The notes: a model not told the origin generated them from the letters alone. A DNA stretch of 24,826 nucleotides from Bacteroidales bacterium UBA6248 (GCA_002441345.1 DJVU01000020.1:1-24826), one strand, 5' to 3'; counted from the first letter of the stretch, positions 5,533-17,417 are shown. Numbers and translations: made by a program.

Positions 5533-7962
5533 ATGCGATACAAACTTGCCCGTACCATCCTGGCGGGGATTCTTTTGCTGCTGCCACTGCTGCTTTCTGC
5601 CCAGCTCCACACCATTACCGGCAGGGTGAACGATTCGGCTACGCTGGAGCCGCTGGCTTTTGTTAATATTGTAATCAACGATGGCCGTCAGGGTGGTATG
5701 ACGGATATCGATGGCCGCTTTACCCTCGAGAGCAGGGAGCCCATCCGCTTCCTGCGCTTTAGTTATGTCGGCTACAGGCCTGAAATAGTTTACGTTACGG
5801 GTTCCAACCTGCAACTGCGCATGGTCAGCCTGGGCGTTGAACTTACGGAAGTGCTTATTGAAGCAGGCGAGAACCCTGCTCACCGTATCATCAGCAATGC
5901 CATCGCCAACCGAAAGCGTAACGATCCTAAGAACATTCCTGCCTACTCGTTTACATCCTACGATAAGATGCTTTTTACCGTCAATAAGGATTCCCTGCAA
6001 AAGCAGGCAGATGCTGAGACCGATTCTTCCGGTATACGTCTGATGAAGTTCCTTGAAGACCAGCACCTTTTCCTGATGGAATCGGTGGCCGAACACCGCT
6101 ACGAACGCCCTGGTAAGAGTACCGATAAGGTCATTGCCACCAGGGTTTCCGGATTGCGCGATCCCCTTTTTATCTTTTTGATTTCTACTATGCAATCGGC
6201 TTCTTTTTATGAAGAAACGATCCATATTGCCGGCTCCGGTTACATAAATCCGGTGAGTCCCAATGCTGTATTCCGCTATTTTTTTGGGCTTCAGGATACG
6301 CTTTTCGGGGAGACTGCGGGCGATACCACATTTGTGATTTCCTTCAGGCCCAGGCCTAACCGTAATTTCGACGGATTGAAAGGCCTTCTGTACATCAGTA
6401 ACAACGGCTGGGCTATACGGAATGTGATTGCCGAACCGGCGCGTCCGGACGAATCCATGAGCATCCGCATCCGCCAGATGTACGAATTTCTGGAAAACCG
6501 GTACTGGTTTCCGGTGCAGCTTGAAACCGAGATTACCCTCAATACCGTAATGGTTAACCGCGCAAGGCCGGTCGGACTCGGGAAAAGCTACCGCCGCGAC
6601 ATTGCCTTCGATTCCATTCCCCGCCGCACCGTTCCTGTAAATATTGCCGTGGAGCTGGCCCCAGGCGCAGGACACCGCGATGAGATGTTCTGGAACCGCT
6701 ACCGTGCCGATTCCCTTACCCGTCTCGAGGTGAATACGTACCGGGTCATCGACAGTCTGTCAAAAGAGGGAAAACTGGAGCAACGGCTGAAAGGACTCAC
6801 ATCCCTGGCTTCGGGGCGTATCCCGCTTGGATATGTCGATCTCGATCTGAACCGCCTGATTCGGTATAACCGGCACGAGGGTTTGTATGCCGGCCTGGGA
6901 ATTACGACTTCGAAACGCCTGAGCCGGGTGGTTGAAGCCGGTGGTTACTGGGGGTACGGTTTCAGAGATAATATTCCCAAATACGGTGCAAGCCTGGGAC
7001 TAAGACTCCAGCGTCAGGGCAATGCAAGGCTGTCGGTCAGCTACAGCAACGACCTGGCCGAATCGGGAGGCACCCGCTTTTTCGACGATGCAGTGAAACC
7101 TTTCGACCCGATGAACTTCCGGAGTTTTTACATCGACCGTCTTGATTTAACCGAAAGTGCCGGTGCTCTGTTCTCGTTCCGGATGTTCAGATACGTGTGG
7201 GCCGGAGCAGGCATACGCCGGGAAGACCGCAAGCCGGTATACGAATATGCATTTGCACCGGATGCTGCGGAAAGTGCCGGACACGAAGGGTCATTCGTAA
7301 CGGGTGCCTTTATCGCCGGAATACGTTTTGCATATGGGGAGAAATTCGTACGCAGCGCCGGAAATCAGCTCTCCCTCGGAACCCGGTTTCCGGTACTCTG
7401 GCTGCAGTATACCGGTGGCAGAGATAATTTTCTGGACGGAACCTTCCGCTTCGACCGACTGGATATGCGTTTGAAGTGGTCGTTTAAAATCCGCATGCTT
7501 GGAACAACAACGGTGTGGGTTACGGGAAGCATGGTCGACGGCAGGGTTCCCGTTTCGGATCTGATTGCCGGAAGAGGAAGTGCCGGAGGCGGATTTTCAC
7601 TCTGGTCGCCCGTGAGCTTCAGTACCATGAAGCCTTCGGAGTTTGTTAGCGACAGGGAAGGATCGGTGTTTTTTACCCACAGCTTTGGAAAACTGCTGTT
7701 CCGCTCCGGGAAATTTGAGCCAGAACCGGCACTGCTCTTCAATGCCGGTTTCGGAAGCCTGAAACATCCCGGCGACCACCGGAACATCCGTCTCAGTACC
7801 ATGGAAAAAGGCTATTATGAAACGGGTATCGCTATAAATAATATCATTACAACCCCCTTCTCGGGAATGGGCGTTGCAGTGTTGCAGCGACTGGGACCAT
7901 ACAGTCACCCCGAAGCCCGGAAAAACACCGTTGCAAGGCTTACCTTCAGCTTTGCATTTTAA
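5533..7962 (+). CDS. DUF5686 outer-membrane protein with CarboxypepD_reg-like domain
   Basis: This 809-residue protein starts at the methionine that opens a good signal peptide (MRYKLARTILAGILLLLP, cut near LSAQ); the frame extends 15 codons upstream without a plausible leader. Residues about 25-105 form a carboxypeptidase-regulatory-like beta domain (ITGRVNDSATLEPLAFVNI, TDIDGRFTL, FSYVGYRP). This domain is common at the N terminus of Bacteroidota TonB-dependent and related outer-membrane proteins. The rest matches the DUF5686 pattern and is likely to finish in a beta barrel, ending in an aromatic (LTFSFAF). No TonB-plug motif is seen, so it is not a classical SusC receptor. Its role is unknown. 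It is followed 77 bp later by the permease gene, possibly in one transcript. Confidence 0.87.
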   Translation: MRYKLARTILAGILLLLPLLLSAQLHTITGRVNDSATLEPLAFVNIVINDGRQGGMTDIDGRFTLESREPIRFLRFSYVGYRPEIVYVTGSNLQLRMVSLGVELTEVLIEAGENPAHRIISNAIANRKRNDPKNIPAYSFTSYDKMLFTVNKDSLQKQADAETDSSGIRLMKFLEDQHLFLMESVAEHRYERPGKSTDKVIATRVSGLRDPLFIFLISTMQSASFYEETIHIAGSGYINPVSPNAVFRYFFGLQDTLFGETAGDTTFVISFRPRPNRNFDGLKGLLYISNNGWAIRNVIAEPARPDESMSIRIRQMYEFLENRYWFPVQLETEITLNTVMVNRARPVGLGKSYRRDIAFDSIPRRTVPVNIAVELAPGAGHRDEMFWNRYRADSLTRLEVNTYRVIDSLSKEGKLEQRLKGLTSLASGRIPLGYVDLDLNRLIRYNRHEGLYAGLGITTSKRLSRVVEAGGYWGYGFRDNIPKYGASLGLRLQRQGNARLSVSYSNDLAESGGTRFFDDAVKPFDPMNFRSFYIDRLDLTESAGALFSFRMFRYVWAGAGIRREDRKPVYEYAFAPDAAESAGHEGSFVTGAFIAGIRFAYGEKFVRSAGNQLSLGTRFPVLWLQYTGGRDNFLDGTFRFDRLDMRLKWSFKIRMLGTTTVWVTGSMVDGRVPVSDLIAGRGSAGGGFSLWSPVSFSTMKPSEFVSDREGSVFFTHSFGKLLFRSGKFEPEPALLFNAGFGSLKHPGDHRNIRLSTMEKGYYETGIAINNIITTPFSGMGVAVLQRLGPYSHPEARKNTVARLTFSFAF

Positions 7963-8039
7963 ATCTTCCGGAGCTCTCTGTGCTCTGTGCAGTGGCTGCT
8001 GAAACAAACGGATTCAGATTACCTTTCCTGTTTTCGGGA

Positions 8040-9167
8040 ATGAATAGTATATTAGCTGAAAAATTGCGTAAAATGAACCGCACTGTAAAACTAATCGCCA
8101 GCAGTCTGCTCGTGATAGCCGGATTATTGTTTGTCTGGCATTTTTCAAACATTGTGTTTTATATCCTGACTGCAGCCGTAATTTCGGTGGTGGGCAGGCC
8201 GCTGGTTCACTTCTTCGATAACATACGGATTTATAAATTCAAAATGCCGCATGCCCTGAGTGCATTGCTGGCACTGTTGATAATTCTGTTGCTGGCTGTT
8301 GCTTTCGTGGCGGTTTTTGTGCCTCTGATCGCCCAGCAGGCGCGGGTGATTTCGTCGATAGATACCAACGCCCTGGCAATCGCGTTTCGCGAACCGCTGG
8401 CATATATCGATGAGGGTTTGCGTCAGCTTAATGTGCTGGAGCCGGGACAGGGAATACAACAGGCGCTTTTGATTAAACTGCAGTCAATTGTAAATCTTGC
8501 AACATTCTCCAATATCTTCAACTACGTTATCTCCTTCACGGGAGCATTTGCCATGGCGGTATTTTCCATACTGTTCATCGGTTTTTTCTTCCTAAAGGAT
8601 GAGCGGTTGTTCTATAATGCATTTATGCTGATGATCCCCCTGAAATACAACGAATCGGCTGCCAGAATCCTGAGTGAGGTAAAGCGTTTGCTGACCCGTT
8701 ATTTTCTGGGACTTTGCATGGAAGTTGCATCCATGATTACTCTAATTACACTCGGACTCACAATTTTCGGCGTTCAGAATGCCCTGCTGATCGGATTTAT
8801 CGGAGGACTCATGAACATCATTCCGTATCTTGGTCCGCTTATCGGAGCTACCATCGGAATTCTTATCGGAATCATCGGCAGCCTGTCAACCGGAGCATTT
8901 ACCAGCATCCTGCCTCTCAGTCTGACTATTGCCGGAGTTTTTGCCGCTTCCAATATTGTCGATAACATCCTGCTGCAACCGGTAATCTATTCCACAAGCG
9001 TAAAAGCGCATCCCATCGAAATCTTCCTGGTAATCATCGTTGCCGGCAGTTTGTTCGGCATCACCGGCATGATACTCGCCGTCCCGTCTTACACCGTTAT
9101 CCGTGTAATTCTCAAGGAATTCTTCAGCGAAATGCGGGTAGTGAAAAAGCTGACGGAGAAAATGTAA
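8040..9167 (+). CDS. AI-2E/PerM-family transporter
   Basis: This is a 375-residue inner-membrane protein of the AI-2E transporter (PerM) family with about eight helices. Two N-terminal hairpin helices are followed by an extended loop (about 95-165), then a helix pair and a C-terminal helical bundle. The family signatures NIIPYLGPLIG and LLQPVIYSTSVKAHP are present, along with GITGMILAVPSYTV near the end. Members include autoinducer exporters and ion antiporters, so the substrate is not predictable. I chose the start at 8040 (MNSILAEKLRKMNR) because the upstream 20 codons do not resemble the family. Another candidate is the methionine at 8073. A near-match -7 element (TACCTTTC, 8020-8027) precedes it, but read-through from the DUF5686 gene is equally likely. 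Confidence 0.88.
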   Translation: MNSILAEKLRKMNRTVKLIASSLLVIAGLLFVWHFSNIVFYILTAAVISVVGRPLVHFFDNIRIYKFKMPHALSALLALLIILLLAVAFVAVFVPLIAQQARVISSIDTNALAIAFREPLAYIDEGLRQLNVLEPGQGIQQALLIKLQSIVNLATFSNIFNYVISFTGAFAMAVFSILFIGFFFLKDERLFYNAFMLMIPLKYNESAARILSEVKRLLTRYFLGLCMEVASMITLITLGLTIFGVQNALLIGFIGGLMNIIPYLGPLIGATIGILIGIIGSLSTGAFTSILPLSLTIAGVFAASNIVDNILLQPVIYSTSVKAHPIEIFLVIIVAGSLFGITGMILAVPSYTVIRVILKEFFSEMRVVKKLTEKM

Positions 9168-9219
9168 GTGCACCCATGCATGGACCGGAGTTAAAGTGGA
9201 ACGGTAAAGGTGATTAAGC

Positions 9220-9264
9220 CCCGCGTATTGCGGGTCAGGTTATGGGAATGGTTGTTCCATAACC
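9220..9264. repeat. Two adjacent hairpins after the permease gene
   Basis: CCCGC/GCGGG (9220-9234, 5-nt loop) is followed by GGTTATGG with a bulged G then AA, pairing with TTCCATAACC (9238-9264). Neither is followed by a T tract, so they are not standard terminators, though they could end transcription or stabilise the 3' end. They mark the point where base composition turns AT-rich. Confidence 0.45.
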
Positions 9265-9310
9265 GGATTGCAAATTATATAAAGCAGTTTTAGCTACTGC
9301 TGAAAGAAAA

Positions 9311-9330
9311 ACTAATAAATAAACATTAGT
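9311..9330. promoter_or_regulatory. Inverted repeat just upstream of the AT-rich orphan
   Basis: ACTAAT and ATTAGT form a 6-bp inverted repeat separated by 8 bp, ending 8 bp before the start codon at 9339. It could be an operator or a structure over the ribosome-binding region. In AT-rich DNA a repeat this short may be chance. Confidence 0.25.
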
Positions 9331-9338
9331 AAAAAGTA

Positions 9339-10202
9339 ATGGGAACCTGGGGAACAGGAATTTTGTCAAGTGATTTTTCATCAGATATATATGATGATTT
9401 TTTCAGTCTCTATAATGAAGGAAAAAATGTTAAAGAAATTACGGAAATACTCATCAAAGAAAATAATAATACTTTATTTGAATCGCCTCATGATGCGTGT
9501 GAGTTTTGGCTTGTGATAGCTCTTGCTCAATGGGAATGTAAAGCTCTTGAAGAGTCAGTTTTTAATAAAGTAAAAAATATAGTTGAGACAAAAGAAAATT
9601 TATCTTATTGGAAAGAAGCAAATGCTTCAACTTCCGATATAAAGAAGAGAGAAAAGGTATTGGATAAATTTCTTGAGAAACTACGGACTGATAGAAAAAC
9701 AGCAAAGAAGGTTAGAAAAGAAAAATTATTTGATTCAATTTTTACTCAGGGTGATTGCCTGACTTACAAAATGAAAAACGGAAACTATGGAGGAGCTTTA
9801 GTGTTAACGAATGAGAAACAAACAATTAGTGGCGCAAATTATATTGCCATAACAACGATTAATAAAAAAGAAAAACCTTCTATTGAAGATTTTAAAAAAT
9901 CTGATGTTTATGTTAGGAAATTAGAATTTCAGAATCAATACTATCTGGGAAATAGATTAATTGATGAAGAACCACAAATTGCCAGATTTGATGCATACCA
10001 ATTTAAAAGAGAAAATATAGAAATTGAAACAATTGGAAATCTAAGAGTCTATAAAAATTACGAACCCGGAAATATAATCAAAGGTTATGGCTGGGGACAA
10101 CTATTAGAGATTTTACCACAAAGAGATGAATTAGAAAAAATTTATGGTAAAGCAAAAATGACAGTGAAATTAACTAAATGGACAAAGAAGCAATGGCTCT
10201 AA
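9339..10202 (+). CDS. AT-rich orphan, MGTWG-type (DUF4259-like) N-terminus with possible Imm26-like C-terminus
   Basis: This 287-residue soluble protein has no signal peptide or membrane segment. It opens with MGTWGTGILSSDFSSDIYDDF, a start typical of DUF4259-like and related proteins, then a helical region (about 20-125) with FWLVIALAQWE. A Lys-rich linker (about 105-128) leads to a probable beta-rich domain (about 130-285, GDCLTYKMKNGNYGGALVL) that resembles SH3-like or Imm26-type immunity domains. That second assignment is tentative. Base and codon use differ sharply from neighbours: A/T at most third positions and many AAA, AAT and ATA codons, which suggests transfer. It stands alone between core genes. 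An inverted repeat ACTAAT/ATTAGT (9311-9316, 9325-9330) lies just upstream of its start. No toxin partner is adjacent. Function is unknown. Confidence 0.8.
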   Translation: MGTWGTGILSSDFSSDIYDDFFSLYNEGKNVKEITEILIKENNNTLFESPHDACEFWLVIALAQWECKALEESVFNKVKNIVETKENLSYWKEANASTSDIKKREKVLDKFLEKLRTDRKTAKKVRKEKLFDSIFTQGDCLTYKMKNGNYGGALVLTNEKQTISGANYIAITTINKKEKPSIEDFKKSDVYVRKLEFQNQYYLGNRLIDEEPQIARFDAYQFKRENIEIETIGNLRVYKNYEPGNIIKGYGWGQLLEILPQRDELEKIYGKAKMTVKLTKWTKKQWL

Positions 10203-10467
10203 CAGACGTTTGGCTCAATATCGAGTGACCTGGTTAACTGAGCATTCTACTTCGCATCAACTTTTGTGGTGTATTGATCCCGAAGCTTCGGGACTCTGAA
10301 ATCTGCCACTGCGCCAGGCGCCAGAACGTAACCTTAACCTGGGCTTTAGCTCCTGGAGATTCTTCAGGTTCCGGATGCAGCCAAGGGCTCCCCGTTGCAT
10401 GCAATTATCCCTGTCCCCAGCCGGTCCGCCATGGGCGGAGAGTTCACCGAAGGTAATCCGCATTCCG
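10203..10467. other. Palindrome-rich non-coding stretch
   Basis: I see no gene here. Composition returns to moderate GC. Visible structures are a perfect 16-bp palindrome TCCCGAAGCTTCGGGA (10278-10293), a 10-bp palindrome TTGCATGCAA (10395-10404), and a hairpin TCCGCC-ATG-GGCGGA (10425-10439). The stretch starts directly at the stop codon of the orphan gene with TAACAGACGTTTGGC. It may be a dispersed intergenic repeat or the scar of a mobile insertion. Confidence 0.5.
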
Positions 10468-10497
10468 AAAAAAAGAGCCGGCAAAATGCACCGGCTC
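10468..10497 (-). terminator. Rho-independent terminator after frr
   Basis: Read on the minus strand, GAGCCGG (10497-10491) and CCGGCTC (10481-10475) form a 7-bp stem with a 9-nt loop, followed by seven Ts (10474-10468). It lies 28 bp beyond the frr stop codon. Confidence 0.88.
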
Positions 10498-10524
10498 CTG
10501 ATTCAATATGGCAATTGAAAAAAT

Positions 10525-11088
10525 CTACACTGTCATAATATCTTTTTCCTTCAGTTCGAAAAGCTTGTCAACTTTCTCGATGTACTTATCGGTAAGCTGC
10601 TGAATCTCTTTTTCAAGCAGTTTGATTTCGTCTTCCGGGACGCCTTCTTTTTCCAGCTTTTTCCCGCTGTCGATGGCATTGCGGCGCATGTTCCTGACGG
10701 TAACCTTGGCGTTTTCCACCTCAATTTTTACTTTTTTTACCAGATCCTTACGGCGTTCTTCGGTAAGCGGCGGTACGATGATGCGAAGCACTTCGCCATT
10801 GTTCTGCGGGTTAAAGCCCAGATTGGCTGCCATAATGGCCTTTTCGATAGGCGCAAGCATGCTCTTCTCCCATGGCTGTACGATAATCTGCCTCGGATCT
10901 GGAGTGTTGATGTTGGATATCTGGTCGAGTGGCGACATCGTTCCGTAATAATCGACCCTCACTCCTTCGAGCATGGCGGGGCTGGCTTTGCCTGCCCTTA
11001 TTTTATGAAATTCCTTTTCCAGGTGGCCGATGGCATTCTGCATGCTTTCTTCGGCTTCATCAAGAATAAATCTGACTTCTTCGTTCAT
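10525..11088 (-). CDS. frr: Ribosome recycling factor
   Basis: This 187-residue protein is ribosome recycling factor, which with EF-G splits the post-termination ribosome in the cytoplasm. The length is standard. Recognisable segments are HKIRAGKASPAML (about 28-40), PDPRQIIVQPWEKSM (about 64-78), PPLTEERRKDLVK (about 106-118) and NMRRNAID (about 133-140), covering both the three-helix bundle and the inserted beta domain. It follows pyrH, the common bacterial order, but with a gap of about 100 bp that holds its own -7 element (11141-11148), so it can be expressed separately. A terminator follows at once, making it the end of the unit. Confidence 0.98.
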   Translation of the reverse strand: MNEEVRFILDEAEESMQNAIGHLEKEFHKIRAGKASPAMLEGVRVDYYGTMSPLDQISNINTPDPRQIIVQPWEKSMLAPIEKAIMAANLGFNPQNNGEVLRIIVPPLTEERRKDLVKKVKIEVENAKVTVRNMRRNAIDSGKKLEKEGVPEDEIKLLEKEIQQLTDKYIEKVDKLFELKEKDIMTV

Positions 11089-11140
11089 TGTGTTTCGCTG
11101 TTTGTGCTTTTCGCAATGCTATTATTCAGCTTTTGTGGTG

Positions 11141-11148
11141 CAAATATA
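11141..11148 (-). promoter_or_regulatory. -7 element upstream of frr
   Basis: The minus strand reads TATATTTG, matching TAnnTTTG, 53 bp before the frr start codon within the pyrH-frr gap. No TTG at the expected -33 distance is visible. Confidence 0.5.
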
Positions 11149-11191
11149 CGAAAGCAGCGCTTTTTTGTTGCATCTGCATCCAAATTCCGTT

Positions 11192-11899
11192 CTAATCTGT
11201 TACCAGGGTTCCTGTATTTTCGCCGTCGAGAATACGTTTGAGGTTTCCTTCCCTGTTCATATTAAACACCAGAATGGGCAGGTGGTTTTCGCGGCAAAGC
11301 GTTATTGCTGTAAGATCCATTATGTTTAGTCCGCGTTCATAAACCTCGGTAAAGGTAATGGTATCGAATTTTACAGCCGAGGGATCCTTCTCCGGATCGG
11401 CGGTATAGATTCCATCCACCCGCGTTCCTTTCATGATAACATCTGCTTCTATCTCCACCGCTCTTAGCGCTGCTGCCGAATCGGTGGTGAAAAACGGGTT
11501 TCCGGTGCCCGAAGCGATAATTACAACTTTCCCTTCTTCAAGGTATCCGATGGCACGTTTCCGGCTCATGGCTTCCGCAATGGGGTCGATGGCGATGCCC
11601 GACAGCAGGCGGGTGGCAATTCCGTTTTTCTCCAGCGCGGACTGAATGGCCAGACTGTTAATAACCGTTGCCATCATTCCCATGTAATCGCCCTGTACGC
11701 GGTCCATGCCACGTGCAACGCCCTGCATTCCCCTGAATATATTTCCGCCGCCGATGACAATCCCTACCTGTACGCCTCTGCGGACAGCATTACTGATTTC
11801 CTCTGCATACACCGCCAGACGCCCGGGATCTATTCCGTATTGCAGCTCGCCCATCAGGGCCTCACCGCTCAGTTTTAATAGTATTCTCCTGTATTTCAT
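11192..11899 (-). CDS. pyrH: UMP kinase
   Basis: This 235-residue enzyme is bacterial UMP kinase, an amino-acid-kinase fold enzyme that converts UMP and ATP to UDP in pyrimidine synthesis. The family landmarks are LLKLSGEALMG (about 7-17), GIVIGGGNIFRG (about 46-57), DYMGMMATVINSLAIQSAL (about 71-89), the TGNPFFTTDSAAALRA nucleotide/UMP site (about 131-146) and DGIYTADPEKDP. Length is typical. It starts 12 bp after the stop of the M28 peptidase gene and no promoter motif is visible between them, so it is probably read from the peptidase transcript, an unusual pairing of an exported hydrolase with a housekeeping enzyme. Confidence 0.98.
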   Translation of the reverse strand: MKYRRILLKLSGEALMGELQYGIDPGRLAVYAEEISNAVRRGVQVGIVIGGGNIFRGMQGVARGMDRVQGDYMGMMATVINSLAIQSALEKNGIATRLLSGIAIDPIAEAMSRKRAIGYLEEGKVVIIASGTGNPFFTTDSAAALRAVEIEADVIMKGTRVDGIYTADPEKDPSAVKFDTITFTEVYERGLNIMDLTAITLCRENHLPILVFNMNREGNLKRILDGENTGTLVTD

Positions 11900-11911
11900 G
11901 GTTTTCTGAAT

Positions 11912-13909
11912 TTACCGGATTATAACCATCTGTTTTGTCTGACTGAAACGCCCGGTTTCCAGGCGGTAGAAGTAGGTGCCGGGAGTAAATTGGCGGAGGC
12001 CGGCAACGATAAGATGCTTCCCTGCCGGGAAACGCCCGGATGCCAGTTCTGCAACCTCCTGTCCCATAGTGTTGAATACCTTAAGGCTGACCTCTGAGGG
12101 TGCGTTAAGGGTAAATCCTATGGTTGTGGAGTGATCGGCCGGATTGGGGTAGTTCTGCGCAAGTCCGGTGGCGTCGGGTCCTTCCGGGTCATTTACCGGT
12201 GTGGAAGGATCGTGGTAGAGGATTTGCAGACACCATGAATTCAACGTTCCCGTGTTCCCCTGCTGTCCGTCGTAAATCCGCATCGTCCAGGTGCCGTTTG
12301 CAGCCTTGCCGTTGTAAGCAGAGAGTGCCATCTGAGGCCGGAATCGCCCGGTATAGGGAGGGGTTGCTTCTGTAATGTTCAGCTCAGCCTGATCGTCGAA
12401 AAGGGTATTGGTAAAATTGTCGCCATCGCCGCCTATCATATTGGCAAGCAAGGTTGCTGTGCCATCAGGGCTCATCAGTATAATTCTCAGGTCGCCGGTT
12501 CGTGTATGGGTAATGTCGATATTTACATTCACGTCGAGAATGCTGCCCTGTTCTGCCACCACAATTTCATCGTAGGTATTCTGTGCATCGCCAAGAGCCA
12601 GGGGAGTGTTTGGCGAGCAGGGGTTAGCGAACAGCACATCGTCGATCGAATAATGATAGTACACGCCGGGAGCAATGGTGCCCGGAGGACTGATTCCCCT
12701 TCCGCCGGAAGGCAGCGTGGCAATAAACCGCCCGGCCGTATCCTGGAGTGCAAAGTAATAACGTACTTCCGATCCGAAGGCCGCCCCCGGTATCTGAAAC
12801 TTGTATTCCGATCCTTCAACCGCATACGGAAGTACAAAGTCAAATGCTCCTTCATTCACCGAATACCAGAGCCTTGGAGGGTAGTTGGCAGTATCGGGTT
12901 TATGCGGGCCGCTCACCAGCAGTCCGGCCTCGCGGGGTTCGGTTGAATTGCCCGGAAGTACCGGATCGTGGGTCAGAATAAAACGCTGATCCCAGGCCTG
13001 AGCGGCAATGTTTGCAATAGATGCCTGAACAAACGTTACATAATACGGCATGTTCAGTATGTCGATGTCGTCGCCTGGCGTATGATAGTATGCATTGAAA
13101 TCGTACCAGTCTTCTATGGCAAGCATGGCGGGATAGCCATACTGCCAGAACGATGCATGATCGCTTGCTGTAGTGTAGTAAAAGTTGTGGTTCAGCTGCG
13201 GTGTGTAATAGGCGCTGGTGCGGATAAAATCGTTCGTGAACGACTGCGAAAGGGTATTCGTCGCAATCGAATAGGTGTTGTCGTTGTTTGAATCCCATGC
13301 GATCATATCGAGATTCAGCACGCCGAGAATCTGTTGCCCCTGGTTTTTGGCACGCTGGGCATAGGCATGACTTCCCACCAGTCCGATCTCTTCCTCGTCC
13401 CATGCGGCAAAACGTATGGTGTAATCAAAGTCGAAAGGTGCCAGCAAACGGGCGGCTTCCAGCACGGCAACGGTGCCCGAGGCATTGTCGTCGGCTCCCG
13501 GGGAGTTCGATCCCGAAGGCATATTGTCGTAATGACCGCAAATGATAAACTCCTTTTCGGGATATTTAATCCCTGTTTTGGTGGCTATAACGTTTTCGCC
13601 CCTGCCGTTGCTGAAGATGTGCTTCTCGGGAGTATATCCGTATTCGACGAATTTGTCGAAAATGAAGGCTGCCGCCCTTGCATTTCCCTGGTTGTTGTAA
13701 TGCCTCGAAGAAATGGTAACTGTTTCACCGTTGATCACCACTGTTGTATCGCCTGCCAGCTGCCTGGTAAGTAAAAGTACGGAGTTGTGACCGGCTTCGC
13801 GGATCAGGGAATCGAGAAAGGGACTGAAAGCCAGCTGTGCCTTCAGCGATGACATTCCGGTAATAAGCAGAATGACTGCCGGAAGTAATACGCGCAATAT
13901 TCGGTTCAT
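11912..13909 (-). CDS. T9SS-exported M28 metallopeptidase with P-domain
   Basis: The start at 13909 gives 665 residues and places a signal peptide first (MNRILRVLLPAVILL...LKAQ, cut near 25). The M28 catalytic domain (about 75-310) has the dinuclear zinc ligands H126 (CGHYD), D140 (GADDNASG), the catalytic/ligand pair E173-E174 before IGLVGS, D201 (LNLDMIAWD) and H276 (YYHTPGDDID), so it should be an active aminopeptidase-type enzyme. A linker region follows, then a proprotein-convertase P/Homo-B domain (about 435-570, with HTRTGDLRIILMSPDGT and NGTWTMRIYDG). The last domain (about 585-665, from QNYPNPADHSTTIGF) is a T9SS type A sorting domain. The product should therefore be secreted or surface-attached and degrade peptides outside the cell. 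It lies 41 bp after secA and 12 bp before pyrH. Confidence 0.94.
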   Translation of the reverse strand: MNRILRVLLPAVILLITGMSSLKAQLAFSPFLDSLIREAGHNSVLLLTRQLAGDTTVVINGETVTISSRHYNNQGNARAAAFIFDKFVEYGYTPEKHIFSNGRGENVIATKTGIKYPEKEFIICGHYDNMPSGSNSPGADDNASGTVAVLEAARLLAPFDFDYTIRFAAWDEEEIGLVGSHAYAQRAKNQGQQILGVLNLDMIAWDSNNDNTYSIATNTLSQSFTNDFIRTSAYYTPQLNHNFYYTTASDHASFWQYGYPAMLAIEDWYDFNAYYHTPGDDIDILNMPYYVTFVQASIANIAAQAWDQRFILTHDPVLPGNSTEPREAGLLVSGPHKPDTANYPPRLWYSVNEGAFDFVLPYAVEGSEYKFQIPGAAFGSEVRYYFALQDTAGRFIATLPSGGRGISPPGTIAPGVYYHYSIDDVLFANPCSPNTPLALGDAQNTYDEIVVAEQGSILDVNVNIDITHTRTGDLRIILMSPDGTATLLANMIGGDGDNFTNTLFDDQAELNITEATPPYTGRFRPQMALSAYNGKAANGTWTMRIYDGQQGNTGTLNSWCLQILYHDPSTPVNDPEGPDATGLAQNYPNPADHSTTIGFTLNAPSEVSLKVFNTMGQEVAELASGRFPAGKHLIVAGLRQFTPGTYFYRLETGRFSQTKQMVIIR

Positions 13910-13950
13910 AGTTTTTGTTAAGTGTAGTATCGAAAGCAAATTTGCGTTTT

Positions 13951-17241
<3,291 letters not shown>

Positions 17242-17339
17242 GTTATTGTTGTTTGCGCGATATTTCAGCGGTGAAAAAATGGCAGTGCTGCCGTAGCGTT
17301 CCACCTGCTCACATACTGTGCCATGTGATGATGAAGATG

Positions 17340-17347
17340 CAAAGTTA
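17340..17347 (-). promoter_or_regulatory. -7 element of the secA transcript
   Basis: The minus strand reads TAACTTTG, matching TAnnTTTG, about 100 bp upstream of the secA start at 17241. The implied leader of roughly 90 nt is long enough for post-transcriptional control of secA, but I see no strong structure in it. No -33 TTG is at the expected distance. Confidence 0.5.
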
Positions 17348-17417
17348 TGTTAATTTCCGATATAGTTGGCAGGGTAATGTAACAGAGAACGGTCAGGGGG
17401 ACTGCATACGGGGAAAT

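Noticed and set aside
5431..6675. 414-codon minus-strand frame opposite the DUF5686 gene
   Set aside because: It is antisense to a gene with signal peptide and domain motifs; its composition is that of a shadow frame.
9220..9264. Terminator call for the permease gene
   Set aside because: Both hairpins lack a following T tract, so I list them only as hairpins.
10257..10484. 75-codon minus-strand frame in the palindrome-rich stretch
   Set aside because: It runs through several palindromes and into the frr terminator; I treat it as non-coding.
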